A stretch of DNA of 64,000 nucleotides from an uncultured Eubacterium sp. (GCA_904420085.1 CAJFUA010000065.1:62001-126000); one strand, 5' to 3'. Shown: positions 45,176 through 55,817, counted from the stretch's first letter. Translations and numbers: made by a program. The notes: generated from the letters alone by a model not told the origin.

Positions 45176-46339
45176 TTATTTGATTACTCTTACCTTAATC
45201 ACACCCTCCACAGCATTTAACTTTTCTACCAATGCCTCTGTTGCCGGGTGGTCTAAGTCCATAATCGCATAAGCAAAATCACCTTTTGACTTATCTACCA
45301 TATCTGCCACATTTACTCCCTCGGCTGCCACCGTGGAAGTCAACTGACCAAGCATATTTGGTATATTTTTATGACAAACCGTAACACGACTGACTTTATC
45401 ACAGACACCCAAGGTTGCTGCCGGATAGTTGACAGAATTTACAATATTTCCATTTTCAACAAAATCCATAATCTGCTCTACTGCCATGATTGCACAGTTA
45501 TCTTCTGACTCTTCCGTAGATGCTCCAAGATGCGGCGTTGCAATGACACCGTCCATATTTGCAGTTTTTGCATTTGGAAAATCTGTTACATATTTCTTTA
45601 CTTTTCCACTTGCCAATGCTTCTTTCATATCATCATCACAGACGAGCAAATCTCTGGCAAAATTCAGGATAACAACGCCATCTTTCATCATTGCCATGGA
45701 GTCTTTATTAATCATTTCCCTTGTATCATCTACAAGTGGTGTATGTACGGAAATAAAATCACATTCCTTAAAAATTTCTTCTCTCGTTTTTACAATCTGA
45801 ACCGTTCTCTTAATGCTCAAAGCGCCTTCCACGGAAAGATAAGGATCCGTACCATACACTTCCATTCCCAGAGAAACACCGATATTTGCCACCAGCCTTC
45901 CGATGGCACCCAGACCGATAACTCCCAGTTTCTTGCCTTTTAATTCATTTCCTGCAAAGTTTTTCTTTGCCTTTTCCATCGTTTTATTAATATTTTCATC
46001 GGTCTTATTGTCGGCTACCCACTGGTTTCCGCCGATAATATCTCTCGATGCAAGAAGCATTCCGCAGATTACCAGTTCCTTTACACCATTTGCATTGGCG
46101 CCGGGTGTATTAAATACAACGATACCTTTCTGCGCGCATTTCTCCAAAGGAATATTATTCACACCGGCTCCTGCTCTTGCCACGGCAATGAGACTGTCCG
46201 GTAAATCCATTTCATGCATGGCAGCGCTTCGTACCAACGCCACGTCTGCCTTGGCAAAATCCTCTGTAATTTCATAATTTTCATCGAATTTGTCCAATCC
46301 TAAGTTTGAAATAGGATTTAAACAATTTACTTTTATCAT
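45176..46339 (-). CDS. serA: D-3-phosphoglycerate dehydrogenase with C-terminal ACT domain
   Basis: Commits 3-phosphoglycerate to serine synthesis. The 387-residue protein has the 2-hydroxyacid dehydrogenase fold: the substrate part ARAGAGVNNIPLEKC, the NAD site LGVIGLGAIGRLVANIGVSLGMEVYGTDPYL, and TPHLGASTEESEDN. A C-terminal ACT-type regulatory domain (about 315-387, HKNIPNMLGQLT to DLDHPATEAL) follows. The start at 46339 has GAGAGGAGAATAAAG. A 15-codon longer frame lacks a site. It is 94 bases downstream of serC. Confidence 0.95.
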   Translation of the reverse strand: MIKVNCLNPISNLGLDKFDENYEITEDFAKADVALVRSAAMHEMDLPDSLIAVARAGAGVNNIPLEKCAQKGIVVFNTPGANANGVKELVICGMLLASRDIIGGNQWVADNKTDENINKTMEKAKKNFAGNELKGKKLGVIGLGAIGRLVANIGVSLGMEVYGTDPYLSVEGALSIKRTVQIVKTREEIFKECDFISVHTPLVDDTREMINKDSMAMMKDGVVILNFARDLLVCDDDMKEALASGKVKKYVTDFPNAKTANMDGVIATPHLGASTEESEDNCAIMAVEQIMDFVENGNIVNSVNYPAATLGVCDKVSRVTVCHKNIPNMLGQLTSTVAAEGVNVADMVDKSKGDFAYAIMDLDHPATEALVEKLNAVEGVIKVRVIK

Positions 46340-46433
46340 CTTTATTCTCCTCTCACCATAGGACATACGTTTCTTTTTATGCACATAATGTTTATATGCA
46401 AGAATAACGCAGTCGTATACAAATTATTCCACA

Positions 46434-47516
46434 CTACTTATTGTTTTCTTCGAACTTTTTCATGAAGTCCACCAGAGCCTGAACGCCTTCGATTGGCATT
46501 GCATTATAAATGCTGGCTCTCATACCGCCAACGGTTCTGTGACCTTTTAAATTTTCAAGACCTGCGGCTTTTGCCTCGGCAACAAATTTTGCATCCAGTT
46601 CTTCATCGCCGGTTACAAACGGTACATTCATCAGTGATCTGTCTTCCTTCACAACCGTTCCTTTGAACAATTCACTGTTATCTAAGAAGTCATAAAGAAT
46701 TTTTGCCTTTTCTTCATTATGCTTCTTCATGGCTTCCAAGCCACCCATCTTCTTAATCCACTTAAAGACTTTACCGCAGATATAAATACCATAACATGGT
46801 GGTGTATTATAAAGAGATGCCGCATCCGCCTGAGTCTTCCATGCCAGCATTGTCGGTACGGAAGTATCTACTTCCTCAGGAATCAGATCTTCTCTGATAA
46901 TGGCAATAACCACACCTGCCGGTCCGATGTTCTTTTGTGCGCCGCCATAAATCACGCCATATTTTTCCACATCTACAGGTTCTGATAAAAAGCAGGATGA
47001 AACATCTGCTACCAGTGTATGTCCTTTTGTATTTGGCAGTGTGTGATACTTTGTTCCATAAATTGTATTGTTTTCACAAATATATACATAATCTACATCA
47101 TCATCAATGTCCAAATCAGAACAATCTGGAATATAGGAGAATGTTTTATCCGCTGAAGAAGCAACTCTTTGTACTTCCACATACTTTTCTGCTTCCGCAG
47201 CCGCCTTCTTTGCCCACTGACCGGTAATGATATACGCAGCCTTTCCATTTTTCTTTAAGTTCATAGGTACTGCCGCAAACTGCTGTGAAGCGCCGCCCTG
47301 TAAAAATAATACTTTATAATTATCAGGAATATTCATTAAATCCCTGATATCCTGCTCTGCCTCTTCAATAATCTGCTGAAATGCTTTGGAACGGTGGCTC
47401 ATTTCCATAACGCTCATTCCTGTTCCCTTATAATCCAGCATTTCCTGTGCTGCTTCCTCTAATACTTCTTCCGGTAAAACTGCCGGACCTGCCGAGAAAT
47501 TATATACTCTAGCCAT
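46434..47516 (-). CDS. serC: Phosphoserine aminotransferase
   Basis: PLP enzyme that converts 3-phosphohydroxypyruvate to phosphoserine, 360 residues. It has the N-terminal YNFSAGPAVLPEEVLEEA, FLQGGASQQFAAVP, the PLP-Lys region GVIYGGAQKNIGPAG, and the C-terminal GHRTVGGMRASIYNAMP. GGAGGTATTATAAAA precedes the ATG. It is directly upstream of serA. serB is not in this window. Confidence 0.97.
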   Translation of the reverse strand: MARVYNFSAGPAVLPEEVLEEAAQEMLDYKGTGMSVMEMSHRSKAFQQIIEEAEQDIRDLMNIPDNYKVLFLQGGASQQFAAVPMNLKKNGKAAYIITGQWAKKAAAEAEKYVEVQRVASSADKTFSYIPDCSDLDIDDDVDYVYICENNTIYGTKYHTLPNTKGHTLVADVSSCFLSEPVDVEKYGVIYGGAQKNIGPAGVVIAIIREDLIPEEVDTSVPTMLAWKTQADAASLYNTPPCYGIYICGKVFKWIKKMGGLEAMKKHNEEKAKILYDFLDNSELFKGTVVKEDRSLMNVPFVTGDEELDAKFVAEAKAAGLENLKGHRTVGGMRASIYNAMPIEGVQALVDFMKKFEENNK

Positions 47517-47602
47517 TTTTATAATACCTCCATATTGCTCTTTATTATTAAAATATTATATATCCGTTGTAGCCGTTCAGCCATCAGCTGGAAAATCTTT
47601 AC

Positions 47603-49294
47603 TTAACAGTCATATCCTTTTTCTGCCAAATCTTCTGCGGAAAATGCCTCGCTGATTGCCGTATTTGCCGGAACCATCGGGAATACCTTATCATCCTCGT
47701 TAATCTGTGCGTCAATGACACATGGAATATTCATCTGGATTGCATCTTTTAACGCCGCCTCAAATTCTTCTATGGTGGTAACACGATATGCTTTTGCTCC
47801 CAGACCTTCCGCAATTTTCACAAAATCTACGGCATCATTCAAAACCGTGTTGGAATATCTTTTTCCATAAAACAGCGTCTGCCACTGTCTTACCATACCC
47901 AACACATGATTGTTGATAACAACCTGAATAATCGGAATGTTGTATCGTGTTGCCGTGGCAATTTCATTCATGTTCATTCTGAAACATCCGTCACCTGCAA
48001 TATTGATACAGGTTTTATCTTTATTTCCCATCTTAGAACCAATGCAGGCGCCTACGCCATAACCCATAGTTCCAAGTCCGCCGGATGTAATTAACTGTCT
48101 CGGTTTACTGTAATTGTAGAACTGTGCCGCCCACATCTGATGCTGTCCTACATCCGTAGTAATAATGGCATCGCCTTCCGTAATCCGATAAACTGCGTCT
48201 ATCATTGACGGACCTGTCAGTTTGGACTTGTCAAGGTCTAACGGGTACTGTGCTTTCATTTCTTCAATATGAGCCATCCATTCCTTATTGTCCTGTTTAT
48301 TTACTTTTTTGTTCAGTCTTGTCAATACTTCTTTGATATCGCCGATAATGCTTGCGTCTGCATGAACATTTTTGTTAATCTCTGAGGGATCAACATCAAT
48401 ATGTACAATACTTGCATTATTTGCAAAAGCTCTGGCGTTACCGATAACTCTGTCGCTGAATCTTGCACCGATAACAATCAGCAAGTCACATTCTGTCACG
48501 CCAAAGTTGGATGTTTTTGTACCATGCATACCGATCATACCTGTATATCTCGGATTGGTTCCCTCAATAGCGCCTTTTCCCATCAAAGAATCACAGACCG
48601 GTGCATCTACTAAATCTGCAAACTGTCTTACCTCTTCATGGGCTTCTGAAATAACTGCGCCGCCGCCTACTAAAATAAACGGTTTCTTGGAAGCATCAAT
48701 CATTTCTGCCACGGTGTCTAAATCATCTTCTGTAATCATATCATGATATCTTTGAATTTCTTCCGGTTTTTCCGGCTTGAAGTCAATTTTATTTGCCGTA
48801 ACATCCTTTGTAATATCAACTAAAACCGGACCCGGTCTTCCACTTTTGGCAATCTTAAACGCCTTTCTGATGGTCGGCGCCAAGTCCTCTATCTCTTTTA
48901 CAATAAAGTTATGTTTTGTAATCGGCATTGTCACACCTACAATGTCAATCTCCTGAAAAGAATCCTTACCAAGACCTGACTTTGCAACATTGGCTGTAAT
49001 TGCAACAACCGGAACCGAATCCATGTATGCCGTGGCAATTCCTGTTACAAGATTGGTTGCTCCCGGTCCTGAAGTTGCCATACAGACACCAACTTTACCG
49101 GTAGAACGTGCATATCCGTCTGCCGCATGGGCAGCTCCCTGCTCATGGGAAACGAGGATATGGTTGATGTCATCAGAATTTTTGTAAAGTTCATCATATA
49201 TATTTAAAATTGTTCCTCCAGGATATCCAAATACAGTATCAACACCCTGTTCTTTTAAGCATTCAATAACTATTTGTGAGCCATTTAAAATCAT
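47603..49294 (-). CDS. ilvB: Acetolactate synthase, catalytic (large) subunit
   Basis: Thiamine-diphosphate enzyme that condenses two pyruvates (or pyruvate and 2-oxobutyrate) at the entry of valine, leucine and isoleucine synthesis. The 563-residue protein has YPGGTILNIYD, the catalytic-Glu region SHEQGAAHAADGYARSTG, and the TDP motif GDGCFRMNMNEIATATRYNIP to VVINN. It is 22 bp after ilvD in leuB-ilvD-ilvB. No ilvN regulatory-subunit gene is adjacent. The following gene is serC. Confidence 0.96.
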   Translation of the reverse strand: MILNGSQIVIECLKEQGVDTVFGYPGGTILNIYDELYKNSDDINHILVSHEQGAAHAADGYARSTGKVGVCMATSGPGATNLVTGIATAYMDSVPVVAITANVAKSGLGKDSFQEIDIVGVTMPITKHNFIVKEIEDLAPTIRKAFKIAKSGRPGPVLVDITKDVTANKIDFKPEKPEEIQRYHDMITEDDLDTVAEMIDASKKPFILVGGGAVISEAHEEVRQFADLVDAPVCDSLMGKGAIEGTNPRYTGMIGMHGTKTSNFGVTECDLLIVIGARFSDRVIGNARAFANNASIVHIDVDPSEINKNVHADASIIGDIKEVLTRLNKKVNKQDNKEWMAHIEEMKAQYPLDLDKSKLTGPSMIDAVYRITEGDAIITTDVGQHQMWAAQFYNYSKPRQLITSGGLGTMGYGVGACIGSKMGNKDKTCINIAGDGCFRMNMNEIATATRYNIPIIQVVINNHVLGMVRQWQTLFYGKRYSNTVLNDAVDFVKIAEGLGAKAYRVTTIEEFEAALKDAIQMNIPCVIDAQINEDDKVFPMVPANTAISEAFSAEDLAEKGYDC

Positions 49295-49316
49295 ATTCTA
49301 TCCCTCTCTCTTTTTA

Positions 49317-50984
49317 TTACTTATTTATCTCTAATGTAGCGCCTTTATTACCTGATGTAACCATGGATGCATATCTTGCCAGATATCCGGTGGTAACCTT
49401 CGGTTCTCTCGGCGTCCATGCTGCTTTTCTCTTTGCCATTTCCTCATCAGACACATCCACATTCAATGTCATTTCAGGAATATTGATTTGAATCATATCT
49501 CCCTCTTCTACCAATGCGATTGGTCCGCCTACGGCTGCTTCCGGAGAAACATGGCCGATGGAAGCGCCTCTGGAAGCGCCTGAAAATCTTCCGTCTGTAA
49601 TCAGGGCAACCGTCTCGCCCAGTCCCATACCGGCGATGGCGGATGTAGGATTTAACATCTCACGCATGCCCGGACCTCCTTTCGGTCCTTCATATCGGAT
49701 AACGACCACATCACCGTCTACAATCTTTCCGCCTTTAATTGCCGCAATTGCATCTTCTTCACAGTCAAAGACTCTTGCCGGTCCCTCATGTACCATCATG
49801 GAATCAGCTACGGCAGAACGTTTTACCACGGAACCATCCGGTGCTAAATTTCCTTTTAATACTGCCAAACCGCCTGTTTTACTGTATGGATTATCCAATG
49901 GTCTGATAACTTCCGGATTTTTGTTGACACAGCCCTTAATGCTTTCTCCTATCGTCTTTCCTGTTATCGTCATACACTCTTCATTTAATAATCCTAATTC
50001 TCTTAATTCATTCATAACGGCATAAACACCGCCGGCCTCATTTAAATCCTCCATATATGTAGGACCTGCCGGTGCCAGATGACAAAGGTTCGGAGTCCTT
50101 GCACTGATTTCATTTGCAAAAGAAATATCAAAATCAAATCCGATTTCATGTGCAATTGCCGGAAGATGAAGCATACTGTTTGTTGAACATCCCAATGCCA
50201 TATCTACAGTCAATGCATTCAAAATAGCCTCTTTCGTCATAATATCGCTGGGTCTGATATTCTTTCTGTATAATTCCATAACAGCCATACCTGCATGTTT
50301 TGCCAATTTCAGTCTTTCCGAATAAACTGCCGGAATCGTTCCATTACCCGGAAGCCCCATACCCAGCGCTTCTGTCAGACAGTTCATGGAATTTGCCGTG
50401 TACATGCCGGAACAGGAACCGCATGTCGGACAAGCCTTACATTCATATTCTTTTACTTCCTCCAGACTCATTTTTCCTGCCGCATTTGCTCCCACTGCTT
50501 CAAACATGGAAGAAAGACTGGTCTTATGTCCTCCCACATGACCTGCCATCATTGGTCCGCCGGAAACAAAGACTGTCGGCACATTGACTCTTGCCGCCGC
50601 CATCAACAGTCCCGGCACATTTTTGTCACAGTTTGGAATCATGACCAGTGCATCAAACTGATGCGCCTTTGCCATACATTCCGTAGAATCGGCAATCAGG
50701 TCTCTTGTAACCAGGGAATACTTCATTCCTTCATGTCCCATGGCAATGCCGTCGCAGACAGCAATGGCCGGGAACATAACCGGTGTACCTCCCGCCATGG
50801 CAACACCCATTTTGACCGCCTGTGCAATTTTGTCCAGATTCATATGCCCCGGAACAATTTCATTATATGAACAGACAATACCAACCAACGGTTTTGCCAG
50901 TTCTTCTTCAGTCATCCCAAGAGCATTAAACAATGATCTGTGGGGTGCCTGCTGTATTCCTTTCTTTACTGCATCACTTTTCAT
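49317..50984 (-). CDS. ilvD: Dihydroxy-acid dehydratase
   Basis: Fe-S dehydratase giving the 2-oxo acids that precede valine and isoleucine, 555 residues. Candidate cluster cysteines are in [26 protein letters not shown], and [19 protein letters not shown]. Downstream [20 protein letters not shown] and [15 protein letters not shown] are characteristic. AGGTAGTAAA precedes the start at 50984. It lies 36 bp after leuB and 22 bp before ilvB. Confidence 0.97.
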   Translation of the reverse strand: MKSDAVKKGIQQAPHRSLFNALGMTEEELAKPLVGIVCSYNEIVPGHMNLDKIAQAVKMGVAMAGGTPVMFPAIAVCDGIAMGHEGMKYSLVTRDLIADSTECMAKAHQFDALVMIPNCDKNVPGLLMAAARVNVPTVFVSGGPMMAGHVGGHKTSLSSMFEAVGANAAGKMSLEEVKEYECKACPTCGSCSGMYTANSMNCLTEALGMGLPGNGTIPAVYSERLKLAKHAGMAVMELYRKNIRPSDIMTKEAILNALTVDMALGCSTNSMLHLPAIAHEIGFDFDISFANEISARTPNLCHLAPAGPTYMEDLNEAGGVYAVMNELRELGLLNEECMTITGKTIGESIKGCVNKNPEVIRPLDNPYSKTGGLAVLKGNLAPDGSVVKRSAVADSMMVHEGPARVFDCEEDAIAAIKGGKIVDGDVVVIRYEGPKGGPGMREMLNPTSAIAGMGLGETVALITDGRFSGASRGASIGHVSPEAAVGGPIALVEEGDMIQINIPEMTLNVDVSDEEMAKRKAAWTPREPKVTTGYLARYASMVTSGNKGATLEINK

Positions 50985-51020
50985 TTTACTACCTCCGTTT
51001 TTTGTTTCTATTCTAAATGC

Positions 51021-52103
51021 CTAAATACGTTTTGCTATCTCATCTCCCATTTCCTTACAGCCTACCAATGTCATTCCTTCAGACATAATATCCACAGTCC
51101 GGATATTGTCTTCCAATACTTTCTGCACTGCCGCCTCCACGGCGTCTGCCTCTTTATCCAAATCAAAGGAATATCGAAGCATCATCGCTGCAGAAAGAAT
51201 GGTTGCTATCGGGTTTGCTTTATTCTGTCCTGCAATATCCGGCGCAGCGCCATGACTTGGCTCATACAGCCCGAACTTGTCTTCCCGAAGAGAAGCGGAT
51301 GAAAGCATTCCGATGGAACCCGTCACCATGCTTGCTTCATCAGATAAAATATCTCCAAACATGTTCTCCGTGACGACCACATCAAACTGAGCCGGATCCT
51401 TCACTAACTGCATCGCACAGTTATCAACCAGCATATGGGTAAGTTTGACTTCCGGATACTCCTTCGCCACTTCATTGACGACTTTATCCCAAAGTCTGGA
51501 ACTGTCCAAAACATTTGACTTATCCACACTGATCACTTCTTTTCTTCGTTTCATGGCAATCTCAAATGCCTTTATTGCAATTCTTCGAATTTCTTCTTCG
51601 TTATATGTCAATGTATCTGTTGCCGTAAGAACCCCATTTACTTCTTCCGTCTTTCTTTCTCCAAAATAAAGACCTCCGGTCAGTTCTCTTACGATAATCA
51701 TGTCAAATCCTGCCTCTGCCACCTCCGCTTTCAGCGGGCAGGCATCTTTTAATTCTTTATAAAGATATGCAGGTCTGAGATTGGCAAACAGGTTTAATCC
51801 CTTTCTAATTGCCAACAGTCCCGCTTCCGGTCTCAGGTTGGGCGGTAATTCATACCAACTGTCCTTTCCGACCACACCGCCTACAGCTCCAAGCAAAACA
51901 GCATCATTTGCCCCGGCTGTCTTTAAAGCCTCATCAGTAAGTGGAACACCAAATTTATCAATAGAGACACCGCCCATGTCCACTTCCGTGTAATGAAAAC
52001 TGTGTCCGAACTTATTTCCGACTGCGTCCAGCACTTTTTTGGCTTCTGCCACAATCTCCGGTCCGATACCATCGCCGGGAATAACTGCAACATTAAAATT
52101 CAT
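51021..52103 (-). CDS. leuB: 3-isopropylmalate dehydrogenase
   Basis: NAD-dependent third step of leucine synthesis, 360 residues. It has the N-terminal [43 protein letters not shown], and the substrate/NAD regions [36 protein letters not shown] and [17 protein letters not shown]. It opens the leuB-ilvD-ilvB cluster, with AGAAAGAAGG before the ATG and a clear promoter. leuA and leuCD are not in this window. Confidence 0.97.
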   Translation of the reverse strand: MNFNVAVIPGDGIGPEIVAEAKKVLDAVGNKFGHSFHYTEVDMGGVSIDKFGVPLTDEALKTAGANDAVLLGAVGGVVGKDSWYELPPNLRPEAGLLAIRKGLNLFANLRPAYLYKELKDACPLKAEVAEAGFDMIIVRELTGGLYFGERKTEEVNGVLTATDTLTYNEEEIRRIAIKAFEIAMKRRKEVISVDKSNVLDSSRLWDKVVNEVAKEYPEVKLTHMLVDNCAMQLVKDPAQFDVVVTENMFGDILSDEASMVTGSIGMLSSASLREDKFGLYEPSHGAAPDIAGQNKANPIATILSAAMMLRYSFDLDKEADAVEAAVQKVLEDNIRTVDIMSEGMTLVGCKEMGDEIAKRI

Positions 52104-52174
52104 TGTAATTCCTTCTTTCTTTCTGGTTTCATACTAATGGGTTTATATATACAAAAAGCCACATTAATTTATAA

Positions 52175-52203
52175 ATTATACTCCAAAATGCGCTTTTTTT
52201 CAA
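52175..52203 (-). promoter_or_regulatory. Sigma-A promoter of leuB-ilvD-ilvB
   Basis: TTGAAA (52198-52203) and perfect TATAAT (52175-52180), exact 17-bp spacer, on the minus strand. The leader of about 65 bases shows neither a T-box signature nor an obvious leader peptide. Confidence 0.75.
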
Positions 52204-52260
52204 CCATACAGATATAACTACTTTATTGATGAATTTTAATATCGCGACCATTTTTCAGGC

Positions 52261-52296
52261 AAAAAAAGACCCTGATACTATTTCAGAATCAGGATC
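52261..52296 (-). terminator. Terminator of tgt-yajC
   Basis: A 9-bp stem (GACCCTGAT / ATCAGGATC, 52268-52276 and 52288-52296; the single mismatch is a G-U wobble on the minus strand) is followed by seven Ts, 20 bases past the yajC stop. Confidence 0.8.
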
Positions 52297-52315
52297 CTTC
52301 CAATTTTATATATTT

Positions 52316-52621
52316 TTATACGTTTGCTTTCTCCACATCTACGATTGCTGTTTTCTGCATTGGAATACGGCAGTTCTTGTTTCCGCCAAACTCTACAATC
52401 ACCGTATCGTCCGTCACATCAATAACCATACCGTAAAATCCGCTGCTGGTCAGAATGCTGTCTCCGATTTCCACACCTTCCATCAGAGCACGCTGTTTTT
52501 TCTCCTGCTTCTTCTGTGGTCTGATTGCTACAAAATACATAAATCCTATGATGATCACTACATATACGATAATTACTAACCAACTGCCTGCAGCACCACT
52601 GTTCGTTGCTAAAATTGACAT
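52316..52621 (-). CDS. yajC: Preprotein translocase accessory subunit YajC
   Basis: Single-span membrane protein that associates with SecDF-YidC, 101 residues. It has one membrane helix (about 12-32, SWLVIIVYVVIIIGFMYFV) followed by the typical RPQKKQEKKQRALMEGVEIGDSILTSSGFYGMV and a small beta domain. It is 12 bp after tgt, the order seen in many bacteria (tgt-yajC). Confidence 0.95.
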   Translation of the reverse strand: MSILATNSGAAGSWLVIIVYVVIIIGFMYFVAIRPQKKQEKKQRALMEGVEIGDSILTSSGFYGMVIDVTDDTVIVEFGGNKNCRIPMQKTAIVDVEKANV

Positions 52622-52633
52622 TTTAAATTCCTC

Positions 52634-53770
52634 CTATTTCCGGTCATTTTCTTTAAATCCATCTAATTTCTTAGCTTTATACGCATCAAATCTGCCTGCT
52701 TCTATGGCATCTCTGATTTCCTCCATCATTGTATTATAAAAATACAAATTATGCAATACACATAAACGCATTCCAAGCATTTCTTTAGCTTTTAGCAGGT
52801 GTCTGATATATGCCCTGCTGTGATATCTGCATGCAGGACACTGACATCCTTCTTCAATCGGTTCGCTGTCTGTCTCATATTTTGCATTGAACAGATTTAT
52901 CTTTCCCCGATTGGTATAAACATGACCGTGTCTGCCGTTTCTGGCAGGATATACACAGTCAAAGAAATCCACTCCGCGCTCCACGGATTCTAAAATGTTT
53001 GCCGGTGTTCCCACACCCATTAAATAAATCGGCTTGTCTTTTGGCAGATGAGGTTCTACTGCCTCTATAATCCGATACATTTCCTCATGGCTTTCACCCA
53101 CAGCTAGACCGCCGATGGCAAAGCCGTCCAAATCCATTTGTGATATAGTCTTTGCATGTTCCACACGGATATCTTCATAGATTCCTCCCTGATTAATTCC
53201 AAACAGCATCTGGTTTCTGTTGATTGTGTCATCAAGGGTATTTAACCTGTCCATCTCCGTCTTACAGCGCCTCAGCCACCGGGTAGTCCGATCTACGGAA
53301 TTTTGAATATAATCTTTTGAAGCAACACTGGAAGGGCATTCATCGAATGCCATGGCTATGGTCGATGCCAGATTGGACTGTATCTGCATACTTTCCTCCG
53401 GTCCCATAAAGATTTTTCTTCCGTCAATATGTGAACGGAAATACACTCCTTCTTCTTTGATACTCCGAAGTCCTGCAAGGGAAAATACCTGAAATCCACC
53501 GGAATCCGTGAGAATCGGTTTGTCCCAGTTCATAAATTTATGAATCCCGCCCAATTTCTTCACAATGTGATCACCCGGCCTTACATGTAAATGATAAGTA
53601 TTGGACAACTCCACCTGTGTTTTTATCTGATATAAATCTTCTGCGGCAACGGCTCCTTTAATGGCTGCGGCAGTTCCCACATTCATAAATACCGGAGTCT
53701 GTATTTTACCATGTACTGTGGTAAGTTCTCCCCGTTTTGCATTTCCGTCTTTTGCTAATACTTGAAACAT
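52634..53770 (-). CDS. tgt: Queuine tRNA-guanine transglycosylase
   Basis: Replaces guanine-34 of GUN-anticodon tRNAs with a queuosine precursor, 378 residues. It has TPVFMNVGTAAAIKG, the catalytic Asp region LTDSGGFQVFSLAGLR, GGLAVGESHEEM, the nucleophile region DCVYPARNGRHG, and the zinc site CQCPACRYHSRAYIRHL to VLHN. GGAGGAAGAA precedes the ATG. It is the first gene of tgt-yajC. Confidence 0.97.
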   Translation of the reverse strand: MFQVLAKDGNAKRGELTTVHGKIQTPVFMNVGTAAAIKGAVAAEDLYQIKTQVELSNTYHLHVRPGDHIVKKLGGIHKFMNWDKPILTDSGGFQVFSLAGLRSIKEEGVYFRSHIDGRKIFMGPEESMQIQSNLASTIAMAFDECPSSVASKDYIQNSVDRTTRWLRRCKTEMDRLNTLDDTINRNQMLFGINQGGIYEDIRVEHAKTISQMDLDGFAIGGLAVGESHEEMYRIIEAVEPHLPKDKPIYLMGVGTPANILESVERGVDFFDCVYPARNGRHGHVYTNRGKINLFNAKYETDSEPIEEGCQCPACRYHSRAYIRHLLKAKEMLGMRLCVLHNLYFYNTMMEEIRDAIEAGRFDAYKAKKLDGFKENDRK

Positions 53771-53797
53771 TTCTTCCTCCTACTTTACACGACTTCT

Positions 53798-53826
53798 ATT
53801 CTATTTGATTTAAGTAAGTATTGCAA
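53798..53826 (-). promoter_or_regulatory. Sigma-A promoter of tgt-yajC
   Basis: TTGCAA (53821-53826) and TAGAAT (53798-53803) with an exact 17-bp spacer on the minus strand. Confidence 0.7.
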
Positions 53827-53858
53827 GTTTTTTGTGGCAAAAGCCTTCTTTACATAAC

Positions 53859-53887
53859 TTGCACTTATTCTTCACAATTGCTATACT
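53859..53887 (+). promoter_or_regulatory. Sigma-A promoter of aroC
   Basis: TTGCAC (53859-53864) and TATACT (53882-53887) with a 17-bp spacer, divergent from the tgt promoter 32 bp away. Confidence 0.6.
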
Positions 53888-53937
53888 GTTATAAGTTTAA
53901 AATATGCAAGAAACTAAAACAATCAAAGGAGGTCACT

Positions 53938-55038
53938 ATGGCTGGTTCCACTTTCGGTAATATATTTAAAATAACTACTTGGGGAGAATCTCACGGAAAG
54001 GCATTGGGGGTTATGGTGGACGGATGTCCTGCCGGCATTGATTTATGCGAGGAAGATATTCAGAAATTTCTGAATAAAAGAAAACCCGGTCAGTCCAAGT
54101 ACACAACGCAGAGAAAGGAAGATGATCAGGTGGAAATTCTTTCCGGCATTTTTGAGGGAAAAACCACCGGCACTCCCATTTCCATGCTTGTACGCAATAA
54201 AGACCATCATTCCACCGATTATCGTGAAATCTCCACCTACTACAGACCGGGTCATGCCGACTACACCTTTGATGAGAAATACGGATTCAGGGATTATCGG
54301 GGCGGTGGACGTTCTTCCGGGAGAGAAACGATCGGACGTGTGGCTGCCGGCGCCATTGCTTCAAAAATTTTAGAACAACTGGGCATCTCCATTACCGCTT
54401 ATTCCAAATCAATCGGAAACGTGGAAATTGACTATAAAAACTTTGATAAAGAGGAAATCAATCAGAATCCGGTATATATGCCGGACAAAGATGCCGCCGC
54501 AAAAGCCGGCAAACTGTTAAAAGAAAAGATGGCAGACATGGATTCCGCTGGCGGTATTATCGAATGTATCGTAGACGGGATGCCTGCCGGTATCGGCGAA
54601 CCTGTTTTTGAAAAATTAGACGCCAATCTTTCCAAAGCCATCATGTCCATCGGCGCCGTCAAAGGTGTGGAAATAGGCGATGGATTTGCCGCAGCAATGT
54701 CCAATGGTTCCACGGATAACGACGGTTTTAAAATGGAACAAGGCAGAATTGTAAAAACCTCCAACCATGCCGGAGGAATTATGGGAGGAATCAGCGATGG
54801 TTCGCAAATCATTGTCCGGGCTGCCATAAAACCTACGCCTTCCATTGCCAGAACCCAGACTACGGTCAACAAATCTCATGAAGATATTGAAATCAACATT
54901 AAAGGACGTCACGACCCGATTATCGTACCACGGGCCGTTGTGGTTGTAGAGTCAATGGCTGCCATTACACTGGTGGATATGCTGTTTTTGGCAATGACAT
55001 CCAGAATGGACAGAATTGTTGATTTCTGGAAAAAATAA
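53938..55038 (+). CDS. aroC: Chorismate synthase
   Basis: FMN-dependent last step of the shikimate pathway, making chorismate. The 366-residue protein has GESHGKALGVMVDGCPAG, DYRPGHADYTFDEKYGFRDYRGGGRSSGRETIGRVAAGA-type signature blocks, and NHAGGIMGGISDG. The start at 53938 follows AAAGGAGGTCACT. The longer frame from 53821 runs through both promoters. Length is normal. Confidence 0.97.
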   Translation: MAGSTFGNIFKITTWGESHGKALGVMVDGCPAGIDLCEEDIQKFLNKRKPGQSKYTTQRKEDDQVEILSGIFEGKTTGTPISMLVRNKDHHSTDYREISTYYRPGHADYTFDEKYGFRDYRGGGRSSGRETIGRVAAGAIASKILEQLGISITAYSKSIGNVEIDYKNFDKEEINQNPVYMPDKDAAAKAGKLLKEKMADMDSAGGIIECIVDGMPAGIGEPVFEKLDANLSKAIMSIGAVKGVEIGDGFAAAMSNGSTDNDGFKMEQGRIVKTSNHAGGIMGGISDGSQIIVRAAIKPTPSIARTQTTVNKSHEDIEINIKGRHDPIIVPRAVVVVESMAAITLVDMLFLAMTSRMDRIVDFWKK

Positions 55039-55082
55039 TCTATATAAAAAGTAAGCAAAACAAAGGATGATATATTTATATT

Positions 55083-55817
55083 ATGAATAATAAAAGAGCC
55101 TTTCAAAAAGGAATGCGGGACGGAATTCCCATCGGTCTTGGATATCTGGCCGTATCCTTTTCTCTGGGAATCACTGCCAGAAACATCGGACTCACTCCCT
55201 TTCAGGGATTTTTAGTCAGTTTTCTGAATAATGCTTCTGCCGGCGAATATGCCGGCTTTACCGTCATTGCCACTGACGGAGCATATATGGAAATTGTTTT
55301 TATTACTCTGATAACCAATATCCGCTATCTGCTGATGAGTTGTGCGTTAAGTCAGAAATTTTTACCCGGTACATCCTTCATACACAGATTCATCATCGGA
55401 TATGATACCACAGATGAATTATTTGGAATTACCATTGCACAGCCGGGGTACTTAAACCCTTACTATACCTATGGCGCTATGCTCCTTGCCATTCCCGGCT
55501 GGTCCCTTGGCACAGCCATCGGCGTTATGGCAGGAACAGCGTTACCCCAAAGAATTGTCGGTGCATTGAGCGTTGCGCTGTTTGGCATGTTTATTGCAAT
55601 TATTATTCCTCCTGCAAGAAAGAATAAAATAATTGCCGGTCTGGTGGTAATCAGTTTTCTCTCCAGTTACTGTTTTACCCGGTTTTCAAATTTGTCGGAG
55701 GGTTCCAAAACTATCATATTAACGGCAGTGATTTCCGCACTGGCAGCCCTACTCTTTCCTGTGAAACAGACCGGTGAGACCGATTCAGAAATAAAAAATT
55801 CAGGTGAAATACTATGA
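55083..55817 (+). CDS. azlC: Branched-chain amino acid exporter, large subunit
   Basis: Membrane protein of the AzlC/YgaZ family that with AzlD exports branched-chain amino acids, 244 residues. It has about six to seven hydrophobic segments and the family block IPIGLGYLAVSFSLGITARNIGL. The ribosome site AAAGGATG is poorly spaced from the start. It overlaps azlD by 4 bases and is about 45 bp after aroC. The window also holds branched-chain synthesis genes, but nothing shows direct co-regulation. Confidence 0.92.
   Translation: MNNKRAFQKGMRDGIPIGLGYLAVSFSLGITARNIGLTPFQGFLVSFLNNASAGEYAGFTVIATDGAYMEIVFITLITNIRYLLMSCALSQKFLPGTSFIHRFIIGYDTTDELFGITIAQPGYLNPYYTYGAMLLAIPGWSLGTAIGVMAGTALPQRIVGALSVALFGMFIAIIIPPARKNKIIAGLVVISFLSSYCFTRFSNLSEGSKTIILTAVISALAALLFPVKQTGETDSEIKNSGEIL

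Noticed and set aside
52104..52174. T-box or leader-peptide attenuator before leuB
   Set aside because: No T-box consensus, no run of Leu/Val/Ile codons with a start codon and no terminator in the short leader.
53821..53937. 39-codon N-terminal extension of AroC
   Set aside because: It spans the divergent tgt and aroC promoters; the ATG at 53938 has a strong AAAGGAGG site and matches the family N-terminus.
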